Origin: an uncultured Methylophaga sp.
Lineage (GTDB): Bacteria; Pseudomonadota; Gammaproteobacteria; Nitrosococcales; Methylophagaceae
Direction: 5' to 3'
NCBI RefSeq assembly: GCF_947259025.1
Contig: NZ_CAMYKO010000005.1
Location: 310,001-374,000, forward strand
DNA length: 64,000 bases
The notes beneath the pieces are model-generated. The model made no database searches and was not told where the DNA came from. It saw nothing but the letters and a program-made list of their open reading frames with translations. This document shows positions 11,875-17,828 of this stretch, in pieces; the stretch's first letter is position 1, and every line of letters starts with the position of its first letter. The position numbers and the translations under genes are program-made.

Positions 11875-12247
11875 TTCATTACCTGGGTTAGGACACTTAT
11901 GAAGTCAAATTATACTACCAGGTGCACCTGTCAAAGAGCTGACATGAAAATTACAATTCTATCAGTTTGTATAGGCATAGTTGACAACGGCTAATGCGGT
12001 CTGAGCCTTTAATTTATGTTCATTTTGCAAAAATAAAACATATATTCGGATATGGCCCACGTATTACACATAAAAGATCAGCCCGCCATAACTTGTCTTG
12101 AATTGGTACTCCATTCTTCTACTTACATACTCACAGTCAGTGACTGAGTCAAACGAAGTACGTGACTTGATCTTGATGCCTATGTTCTCTATATTTTCTC
12201 AGTAGAGAAAGTATTTTTAGCCAACGTAGTGGAGCTACTTCTAATTC
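11875..12247. other. Intergenic control region between the divergent metal operon and polymerase gene
   Basis: No gene is seen. Besides the leftward promoter at 11909-11934, it holds two further inverted repeats on the side of the polymerase gene: CAGTCA-G-TGACTG at 12134-12146, and TTTCTC-AGTA-GAGAAA at 12195-12210, 38 bp before the polymerase start. Neither matches the E. coli LexA box (CTGT-N8-ACAG). They are candidate operators for the DNA-damage cluster. Confidence 0.45.
11909..11934 (-). promoter_or_regulatory. Promoter with a short spacer filled by a palindrome
   Basis: On the minus strand a consensus -35 (TTGACA, 11929-11934) and a consensus -10 (TATAAT, 11909-11914) are only 14 bp apart. 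A perfect 12-bp palindrome, CAGGTGCACCTG (11919-11930), fills most of the spacer and touches the -35 box. It lies 35 bp upstream of the small secreted protein gene. Near-consensus boxes with a wrong spacing and an operator between them suggest a promoter that needs a regulator to work, or is blocked by one. Confidence 0.55.
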
Positions 12248-13489
12248 ATGCCCGCACACCACAAAATCCAGCAATGGGCACGAATGATCGCCCTAGTGGA
12301 TATGAACTGCTTTTTCGCACAGATAGAGCAGCAGGATTATCCATACTGGCGAAACAGGCCTGTGGGTGTGACCAATGGGAAGTTGGGTAGCACCATTATC
12401 ACGGCTTCCTACGAAGCACGCAGTCATGGTGTTAAAACAGGAATGCGGCTGAAAGAGGCAAGACAACTTTGCCCAGACATCATCCAAGCTCCAAGCAGAC
12501 CCGACCGTTATGCAGCTGTCTCATCATCGATCATGGCAGCTCTATACGATATTGCCCCGACCATTGAGGTGTACTCCGTTGATGAGGCTTTTCTCGATTT
12601 AACTGATTGCCAGTCGATTTATCAGGGAGCTGAACATGTTGGACGCCTGATTAAAGACATCATAAGTGAAGTATCAGGGCTTACATGTAGTGTAGGCCTC
12701 AGTGGTGATAAGACGACCGCTAAATTTGCAGCCAAACTGAATAAACCTGATGGCTTAACCATCATAGAGCCCTGGCATGCTGAAGCTCGCTTAGCTAATG
12801 AAGATGTCACCGAATTGAGTGGTATCAATAAAGGCATAGCCAGATTTCTTGCTCAATATGGGATCTACAAATGCGGTGACATGAAAAAGGTGCCTATGAG
12901 CCTTATTGCTAAACGGTTTGGCAACCCGGGAAGACGCATATGGCTTATGGCTCAGGGTAAAGATCCGGAACCTGTCATCACAGAAGTCAAAGACCCAAAA
13001 TCGATAGGTCACGGTAAAGTGATGCCACCAGGTACCAGAGAGAAAGATGTCTTGTTGACCTATTTCCAGCACATGTCTGAGAAAGTTGGCGTGAGGCTGA
13101 GAAGGCATCAGTTTCAGTCAGATAGCTTTTTCATTGGTGTTAAGACAGAACAGGGGTGGCTATCAGCCAAGGCGAAGTTACAAAACAGTACTGATGATGG
13201 TGGCACAATATATAAACTCTGTATGGACTTTGTTGAGACGTACTATTTTGGTCAGGAATGTCGCCAAGTCCAGGTAACAGCGCTTTCCCCCGAGCATGGT
13301 AAGCAGCAGGACTTATTCATTGATAATGACGCCAAGCAGAAGCGTGACTCGTTAAACCAGGCACTGGATAACATCAACGAGCGTTACGGTGAGTTTACCG
13401 TAGCGCCTACGCGTGTCATTGGCAGAAGTGAAATGCCTAATGTTATCGCACCAGCTTGGAAACCAACCGGACATCGGAAGACTATTTGA
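12248..13489 (+). CDS. Y-family translesion DNA polymerase (DinB/UmuC-like)
   Basis: 413 residues. The palm domain is intact: DMNCFF at residues 18-23 and SVDEAFLDL at 110-118 hold the catalytic acidic residues (D18, D112, E113). Little-finger sequence follows. Near residue 353 is QQDLF, a close match to the beta-clamp binding consensus, so it should dock on the replication clamp. It would copy across damaged bases. No umuD-like gene is adjacent; instead its stop overlaps the start of a SRAP protein gene by one base (TGATG). Start choice: ATG 12248 has GGAG 14 bases upstream; ATG 12284 is also possible since conserved sequence starts just after it. Confidence 0.9.
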   Translation: MPAHHKIQQWARMIALVDMNCFFAQIEQQDYPYWRNRPVGVTNGKLGSTIITASYEARSHGVKTGMRLKEARQLCPDIIQAPSRPDRYAAVSSSIMAALYDIAPTIEVYSVDEAFLDLTDCQSIYQGAEHVGRLIKDIISEVSGLTCSVGLSGDKTTAKFAAKLNKPDGLTIIEPWHAEARLANEDVTELSGINKGIARFLAQYGIYKCGDMKKVPMSLIAKRFGNPGRRIWLMAQGKDPEPVITEVKDPKSIGHGKVMPPGTREKDVLLTYFQHMSEKVGVRLRRHQFQSDSFFIGVKTEQGWLSAKAKLQNSTDDGGTIYKLCMDFVETYYFGQECRQVQVTALSPEHGKQQDLFIDNDAKQKRDSLNQALDNINERYGEFTVAPTRVIGRSEMPNVIAPAWKPTGHRKTI

Positions 13490-13935
13490 TGTGCGGTGGC
13501 GTGTACTTTAAACATGGTGATGATGTACTTCGGGTTTTTTATCCGAACCCGAAGGCAGTCCTGCCAGTGCTGATGGCAGATGGTAAAGTGCAATTGATTG
13601 CCTGGGGAAGAAGGCAGAAACAACCGGGCAAACTACCCATGACAGGATGGGCAAGGCTAGATTCTATCTATTCAGGGAGGTGGGACAAGTACTTCCCTAA
13701 ACCCATAAAAATACCCGTGCTGAGTTTTATGGAAAAAGATTTGGAAGGTGTAAGTCACTGGTATGACCTGCAGAAAGGACAATATATTCAGGGGCTGATA
13801 GCGAGAGAAGGTAATGAAAAACGTATCTATGTTGTGACGATTGAGCCAGAGCTTGAAGATGCCCAGATACATAGCCGTTGGCCTCGTATAGTGCAAAAAG
13901 GCGAACGTTCTAGAATGAACCAATTTGAAATGTAG
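13489..13935 (+). CDS. Divergent SRAP (YedK/HMCES-like) abasic-site protein
   Basis: 148 residues from the ATG at 13489, whose second residue is cysteine (MCGG). SRAP proteins need this Cys2, freed by removal of Met1, to bond covalently to abasic sites in single-stranded DNA, so the longer frame from 13456 is rejected. The SFMEKD segment carries the catalytic glutamate (E82) and IHSRWP the histidine (H128) of the family. The usual NARAE motif reads WARLD, so the conserved asparagine is replaced. It is shorter than YedK (about 220 residues). It is coupled to the polymerase gene by a TGATG overlap, which suggests joint work at stalled forks. Confidence 0.75.
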   Translation: MCGGVYFKHGDDVLRVFYPNPKAVLPVLMADGKVQLIAWGRRQKQPGKLPMTGWARLDSIYSGRWDKYFPKPIKIPVLSFMEKDLEGVSHWYDLQKGQYIQGLIAREGNEKRIYVVTIEPELEDAQIHSRWPRIVQKGERSRMNQFEM

Positions 13936-13941
13936 TTAGGA

Positions 13942-14673
13942 ATGAAGGTGAAAGGACTTAAAGCAGTTTTCTTATTGGCGGCATTATTACTGCCATTCAC
14001 AGTAGTAGCGGAGCCAACAGACTCATTCAGCAAAGCCAAAAAGCTGATGATGAATAAGGTGTATTTCGATCACAGAGAAACCCTGTACTGTGGAGGTAAA
14101 TTTGATGTCAAGAAAAACATAACACCACCTACTGGCTTCCATACGGATAAATATCGAAAGCGAACTAACAGAGTGGAGTGGGAACACGTTGTTCCTGCTG
14201 AAAATTTTGGTAGAACATTTTCAGAGTGGCGAGATGGGCACTCTGATTGCGTTGACTCAAAAGGCAAAACGTTTAAAGGCCGAAACTGTGCCAGTAAGGT
14301 CAATAAAGAATATCGCTTCATGCAGAGTGACCTCTACAACCTTTACCCAGCTATTGGGGCAGTGAATGCCATGCGAAGCAATTATAACTTCAACATGCTT
14401 ACAGAAGCTGAGATTGATTTTGGTTCATGTTCGATGAAGGTTGAAAACAGGAAAGTTGAACCACCTACTGAAAGCAGAGGGCAAATAGCCAGAACCTATT
14501 TGTACATGGAGCAGCGTTACTCCAGATACAAAATGAGCACAAGTCAGAAGCAATTGATGCAGTCTTGGAACAAAATGTACCCAGTATCGTCCTGGGAATG
14601 TATACGTGCCGAGAGAATCAGCAAGATTCAAGGTAATAGCAATACATTCGTCACAAACCAATGCATGCGGTGA
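13942..14673 (+). CDS. endA: Periplasmic endonuclease I (EndA/NucM family)
   Basis: 243 residues with a signal peptide (residues 1-23, cleavage near VVAEP). The His-Me finger nuclease core is present: VEWEHVVPAE near residue 78 with the catalytic histidine, followed by the DLYNLYPAIGAVNAMRSNY segment (about 131-149) with the metal-binding asparagine. Cysteines around GRNCAS, GSCSM and WECIR are typical of secreted family members. It degrades double-stranded DNA non-specifically outside the cytoplasm. It begins six bases after the SRAP stop, so it is read in the same transcript as the polymerase and SRAP genes, although its product is exported. Confidence 0.9.
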   Translation: MKVKGLKAVFLLAALLLPFTVVAEPTDSFSKAKKLMMNKVYFDHRETLYCGGKFDVKKNITPPTGFHTDKYRKRTNRVEWEHVVPAENFGRTFSEWRDGHSDCVDSKGKTFKGRNCASKVNKEYRFMQSDLYNLYPAIGAVNAMRSNYNFNMLTEAEIDFGSCSMKVENRKVEPPTESRGQIARTYLYMEQRYSRYKMSTSQKQLMQSWNKMYPVSSWECIRAERISKIQGNSNTFVTNQCMR

Positions 14674-14712
14674 AAATAAAATTGTACACTTAAGCTAATT
14701 AAGGAGTTTGAG

Positions 14713-14946
14713 GTGTTGGTTTTGAAGCCTGATCTTCAAGATGTAATTGGTCTTTATATGAGTGACCTGGCTATGTGTGACGAAAACGATAAAATTCGGG
14801 AGAAGCAGGCAAAGGATCATGCAGACTTCCAAGAGATGTATCGATATTATACATCTGAGTCGGTCAAACATGCTTCCGATAAAGTATTCTCAGCAACGCC
14901 AGAAGAGTTGGCTAAATCATATAAGCAAGACGATTACTCAGCCTGA
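14713..14946 (+). CDS. Small hypothetical protein
   Basis: 77 residues from a GTG start with a good ribosome site (AAGGAG, 7 bases upstream). Acidic, soluble and predicted helical, with no signal peptide or known motif. It follows endA by 39 bp on the same strand and overlaps the 3' end of the convergent HAD-like gene by nine bases. Function unknown. Confidence 0.6.
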   Translation: MLVLKPDLQDVIGLYMSDLAMCDENDKIREKQAKDHADFQEMYRYYTSESVKHASDKVFSATPEELAKSYKQDDYSA

Positions 14947-15387
14947 AATAACCGTCTTTAACTTCTCAATAACTTGGTCAAGCTCTCTATCTTTCATATC
15001 AGGATCTGCATGTGTGTATGGTTCTAAATACTGTTTGACTTGAACCAGCCGGTGCCTTTGTGTCTGTTTGATATACGGTGGATAGTCATCCACGATTATG
15101 ACCTTATCGATGTCTTCTCTGACGAAACGCAAGTCTTTGTGTTCACCCACCCAGTCAATATACCGGATTGTTGCAAACCAATCAGGTGCATAACCGTCCG
15201 CAACTAAACGGTCTGCAATCGTTCTGAAGCGCATTTCATTCACGGTCGTGAAGATACACATATTGCTCCTGTCGAAGAGTGTCTCGGATTGCTCCAAGAA
15301 TGATTTTAAGCCCGGCCGGGGGAGCTGGCTTATGGCGTTTGTAATCAAGACGCCTTCGAGATCTAGAGCGAGAGTGATGTGTGTCAT
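14938..15387 (-). CDS. HAD-like hydrolase/phosphatase of the NIF/FCP type
   Basis: 149 residues. Motif I is LDLEGVLI (residues 8-15), where HAD phosphatases have DxDGT/VL; the second aspartate is replaced by glutamate. IFTTVN (near 46-51) fits motif II and IIVDDYP (near 97-103) fits motif III/IV. It resembles small HAD proteins found in phages and mobile elements. The D-to-E change may lower or alter phosphatase activity. It converges on the preceding small gene (nine-base tail overlap). A 22-bp near-palindrome at 15449-15470 lies 62 bp upstream of its start. Confidence 0.7.
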   Translation of the reverse strand: MTHITLALDLEGVLITNAISQLPRPGLKSFLEQSETLFDRSNMCIFTTVNEMRFRTIADRLVADGYAPDWFATIRYIDWVGEHKDLRFVREDIDKVIIVDDYPPYIKQTQRHRLVQVKQYLEPYTHADPDMKDRELDQVIEKLKTVISG

Positions 15388-15448
15388 GTCGATGTAAATT
15401 GCTAAGTAGGGTGAAGATAATCATCGTTGAAGTCTTAGTTCTCTCTTT

Positions 15449-15470
15449 GTGTATTATGTACGTAATACAC
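15449..15470. promoter_or_regulatory. 22-bp near-perfect palindrome, candidate operator
   Basis: Two 8-bp arms, GTGTATTA and TAATACAC, flank a six-base centre that itself contains GTAC; only one pair of positions in the whole 22 bp mismatches. It sits between the leftward HAD-like gene and the rightward small-gene array, where a dimeric repressor could control either or both. The regulator is unknown. Confidence 0.5.
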
Positions 15471-15575
15471 TTTAACCTATTGATAATTATGTGGTTTACT
15501 ATAACAATTTGATTGTATAAAGCAAGTGCCTTTGTGTTTGAATGCTCCTAAACGTTACGAAAAGGAGCATGAGAA

Positions 15576-15701
15576 ATGACATTATCACAAACAGCAAAGA
15601 ACTACCTACGCTGCCTTCTCAACTTCGGAGCAGAGACATTAGCAATTGAGAAAAGGGGGCGAACATGGTTAAGCCAATTCCTCCAGGTTCAGTCACGATG
15701 A
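15576..15701 (+). CDS. Possible short leader peptide gene
   Basis: A 41-residue frame starting ATG at 15576 behind a strong ribosome site (AAAAGGAG, 8 bases upstream). It reads MTLSQTAKNYLRCLLNFGAE onward and ends at 15699-15701, overlapping the start of the next gene in another frame. The ribosome site and overlap suggest a translated leader coupled to the following gene, but no homology is recognised and it may be chance. Confidence 0.35.
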   Translation: MTLSQTAKNYLRCLLNFGAETLAIEKRGRTWLSQFLQVQSR

Positions 15702-15961
15702 GTGACTGGAATATCGTGGTAATTGAATACGAAGGGCATGTGGTCGAAAGATTCATTGGCTATTGCTATGAAATAAAGCACTTCAGGTTTAGCTCAGATG
15801 TCGTTGAGTATGACCCTGTGTCAAACACTGGTAAGACACGATCCGGTTCGTCCTACATCTTTTTAGACAGACCAGGAAAGCTACACCCGGTTGCCAAGCG
15901 CTTTCTCGATGACTTCAATAAGCACCCTGGTATACGTCTTCGACTGAAGTACGAGAGCTAG
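15665..15961 (+). CDS. Unknown protein, family A, copy 1
   Basis: 98 residues, start ATG 15665 with AGGGGG nearby. Soluble, no signal. It is clearly paralogous to the genes at 16486 and 17408: shared features are MxxPxPPxxVTxSxWNIxVI at the N-terminus, the RFxGY/KFLGY segment, the SGSxYxFxDxPGKLHPxAxxxxD core and a basic/hydrophobic C-terminal strand. No known domain is recognised. Followed three bases later by a family-B gene; the A-B pair is repeated twice more. Confidence 0.75.
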   Translation: MVKPIPPGSVTMSDWNIVVIEYEGHVVERFIGYCYEIKHFRFSSDVVEYDPVSNTGKTRSGSSYIFLDRPGKLHPVAKRFLDDFNKHPGIRLRLKYES

Positions 15962-15964
15962 GCC

Positions 15965-16402
15965 ATGCGTCAAGAACTAGCAGAAAACATTTATCAGCAA
16001 TGCCCGCTCATTTACAGAGGAAGGCACCAAGGCCCAGATAAAAATTTAATGTGCTTCGGATTTGAATGCGGTTCTGGCTGGTATGACCTGATACTGACTT
16101 TATCCGTTCAGATTGAACAGTTAACAGAAAAATTACGAGATGAAGGAGTAGAGCCTGACTACCTGCCCATGGTTACGCAAGTGAAAGAAAAGTATGGCGG
16201 CCTGCGTTTCTATTTAACTGTCAGCACAGACAAGATGGATGAGCTGATTGGTCAAGCCGAAGAGGACTCAATGCGTATTTGCGAGGAATGTGGTGCTGAA
16301 GGAAAGCTGATGGTGGCGTATGGACGGTTTCTAACGACTTGTTGTGAGATGCACCGAATTCCAGGCGTGCCCTACAACGAAGCCGATGACGAAGACGAAT
16401 AA
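15965..16402 (+). CDS. Unknown zinc-ribbon protein, family B, copy 1
   Basis: 145 residues. Conserved with the copy at 16788: CPxIYRGxxxGPxxxxMxFGFEC at the N-terminus, GSGWYDLI/SSGWFEMI, PMVxQVKxKxGGLRxY in the middle, and a C-terminal zinc-ribbon pattern CEECG...CCEMH (CxxCG then CxxH). Proteins with this VKEKYGGLRFY plus CxxCG layout are seen as unknowns in phages and plasmids. The tail is acidic (DDEDE). Paired with family A; function unknown. Confidence 0.75.
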   Translation: MRQELAENIYQQCPLIYRGRHQGPDKNLMCFGFECGSGWYDLILTLSVQIEQLTEKLRDEGVEPDYLPMVTQVKEKYGGLRFYLTVSTDKMDELIGQAEEDSMRICEECGAEGKLMVAYGRFLTTCCEMHRIPGVPYNEADDEDE

Positions 16403-16485
16403 CCTCATGAATACATCAAGAAACACAACGTCACGTTTATCAGATTTTCAACTGGGTAATTAGTTTATTTCAAATGGAGGAAACT

Positions 16486-16791
16486 ATGATTTTTCCAGTA
16501 CCACCAGCTCACGTAACCATTTCTGAATGGAACATTATCGTGATTATCCATAAAGGCAAAACGATAGAGAAATTTCTGGGTTATTGTCTTACTGACTATA
16601 CATACAGAATCAGTAGCCAGATAGTTGAGTATGATGCCGAAAACAAACGAGGCCTGACCGAATCAGGCTCAGTTTATGAGTTCATCGATGCCCCCGGAAA
16701 GCTCCATCCCTCGGCTCAAGCGGTCTTCGACAAACTGAATGCGTGGGATGAAGTTGAGGTCTCACTCAAATTCGAAGTAGTCCAGTCATGA
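16486..16791 (+). CDS. Unknown protein, family A, copy 2
   Basis: 101 residues from ATG 16486, chosen over the ATG at 16474 because GGAGG lies seven bases before it and because the N-terminus then aligns with copy 1 (MIFPVPPAHVTI against MVKPIPPGSVTM). Same core as copy 1, with a C-terminus closer to copy 3 (VFDKLNAW). Its stop overlaps the start of the family-B partner by four bases (ATGA), so the two are translationally coupled. Confidence 0.75.
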   Translation: MIFPVPPAHVTISEWNIIVIIHKGKTIEKFLGYCLTDYTYRISSQIVEYDAENKRGLTESGSVYEFIDAPGKLHPSAQAVFDKLNAWDEVEVSLKFEVVQS

Positions 16792-17198
16792 GAAATGATT
16801 TATCTGATCGACTCATGAAGCGCTGTCCCATCATCTATCGAGGCGCCTTACCTGGCCCTAACCGAATTGTCATGCACTTTGGCTTTGAGTGTAGCTCGGG
16901 ATGGTTTGAGATGATTTTACTGCTCTCGGAAGCTATTGAGCGAATCGCGGTAGAGCTTAAAAGTGAAGGCGTTGAAGAGAGTAAGCTTCCCATGGTCTGT
17001 CAGGTCAAACAGAAGTTTGGCGGGCTTCGTTATTACATGGAAAACGGTAATAAAGAAATCTACGCGATGATCGAAGAAGCTCAAACAAAGTCATTTCACA
17101 TCTGTGAAATTTGTGGCGCGTATGGCGAGCGTCTAATCATTGGTGGCTTCTACACAGCGCGTTGTAACGAGCACACACGTTCGGATTTGGGCGACTGA
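16788..17198 (+). CDS. Unknown zinc-ribbon protein, family B, copy 2
   Basis: 136 residues, paralogue of the gene at 15965 with the same CPIIYRG, FGFEC, GGLRYY and CEICG...CNEH landmarks. It lacks the acidic tail of copy 1. Coupled to family-A copy 2 by an ATGA overlap. The constant pairing and order of A and B suggest that their products act together. The Cys/His pattern indicates a bound zinc ion; anything further is unknown. Confidence 0.75.
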   Translation: MRNDLSDRLMKRCPIIYRGALPGPNRIVMHFGFECSSGWFEMILLLSEAIERIAVELKSEGVEESKLPMVCQVKQKFGGLRYYMENGNKEIYAMIEEAQTKSFHICEICGAYGERLIIGGFYTARCNEHTRSDLGD

Positions 17199-17229
17199 TG
17201 TCGACAGCTCCCTCAGATGAGAACACAAG

Positions 17230-17400
17230 ATGAAATTCCATCTGTATTCAGACATTCATATTGAGACACGCGGCTGTTTTTCTATACCTAAACTGGATTC
17301 GGATTTGATTATCCTGGCGGGCGACATTGATGTTGGATTGGAGGGGCTGAGCTGGGCTGAAGAGCTGACGCCGTTTCATAAACGGCTGATGAGTGTCTAA
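17230..17400 (+). pseudogene. Truncated metallophosphoesterase (N-terminal fragment)
   Basis: A 56-residue frame from ATG 17230. It starts MKFHLYSDIHIE and continues SDLIILAGDID, the first two metal-binding motifs (DxH and GDxxD-like) of calcineurin-type phosphoesterases, then stops at a TAA. A full enzyme needs about 250 residues with GNHD and GHTH motifs, all absent. Right after the break comes the body of a third family-A gene lacking its N-terminus, so a deletion or recombination joined the two. Confidence 0.75.
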
Positions 17401-17407
17401 GGAATCG

Positions 17408-17656
17408 GTGGCTATTCAAACAATAGAGAAATTTCTTGGTTACAGCGTGTACGATGAACATTATCGAATCAGTAGCCAGGTACTCGAATATAATGAGAAT
17501 ACCAAAAGGGGTATAACTAGCTCTGGTTCAGTTTATGGATTCCTTGATGAGCCAGGTAAGCTGCATCCATTGGCCCAAAAAGTGTTTGATAAGCTAAATG
17601 CTTGGGAAAAAGCCGACGTTTCATTTAAGTTTGACGTGTCGACTGATGAAAGGTGA
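17408..17656 (+). CDS. Unknown protein, family A, copy 3 (N-terminally truncated)
   Basis: About 82 residues from a GTG at 17408 with AAGGA four bases upstream; a GTG at 17393 is also in frame. It matches copy 2 from IEKFLGY to the C-terminus (SSGSVYGFLDEPGKLHPLAQ, VFDKLNAWEK) but lacks the first 30 or so residues (PVPPAHVTISEWN). The break coincides with the end of the metallophosphoesterase fragment. It could still be translated, but it is probably a remnant. Its stop overlaps the start of the broken family-B copy, as in copy 2. Confidence 0.6.
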   Translation: MAIQTIEKFLGYSVYDEHYRISSQVLEYNENTKRGITSSGSVYGFLDEPGKLHPLAQKVFDKLNAWEKADVSFKFDVSTDER

Positions 17657-17800
17657 TTTACCCGAAAGGATTATGAAAAGCTATGCAATCATTTAACGAA
17701 GGCATAAATATGTTTCTCATACAAAACAGATTTGCTTGATCATCGTACGTCGCTGTGGTTGGCAGGTTTGAAATGATTCTAATCTGTGACTAGAGACTGT
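17646..17800 (+). pseudogene. Decayed family-B gene, copy 3
   Basis: From ATG 17646 the frame reads MKGDLPERIMKSYAII and then stops (TAA 17694), lining up with MRNDLSDRLMKRCPIIYRG of copy 2. Beyond the stop the DNA still resembles copy 2 in patches (a CGAAGGC block, and TGTGGTTGGCAGGTTTGAAA near 17753 against the GWFEM codons), but with frame shifts and stops. The end near 17800 is approximate. The resemblance shows that the A-B pair was once present three times. Confidence 0.6.
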
Positions 17801-17828
17801 AATCAACACTGTCGCTGACACTTACTGA

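Noticed and set aside
11881-11940. A further TnsB-type site at CACTTATGAAG (11895)
   Set aside because: Only the six-base CTTATG core matches; the flanking TGCAA and GGTCG are absent.
11981-12010. TTGACA at 11981 as a promoter for the polymerase gene
   Set aside because: No -10 box at a usable distance; the nearest TTTAAT is 21 bp away.
12195-12210. LexA box for the polymerase cluster
   Set aside because: The inverted repeat TTTCTC/GAGAAA does not fit CTGT-N8-ACAG, so I kept it only as an unnamed operator candidate.
13456-13935. Start of the SRAP gene at 13456
   Set aside because: It would place 11 residues before the Met-Cys that the family needs at its very N-terminus; ATG 13489 also overlaps the upstream stop in a coupled way.
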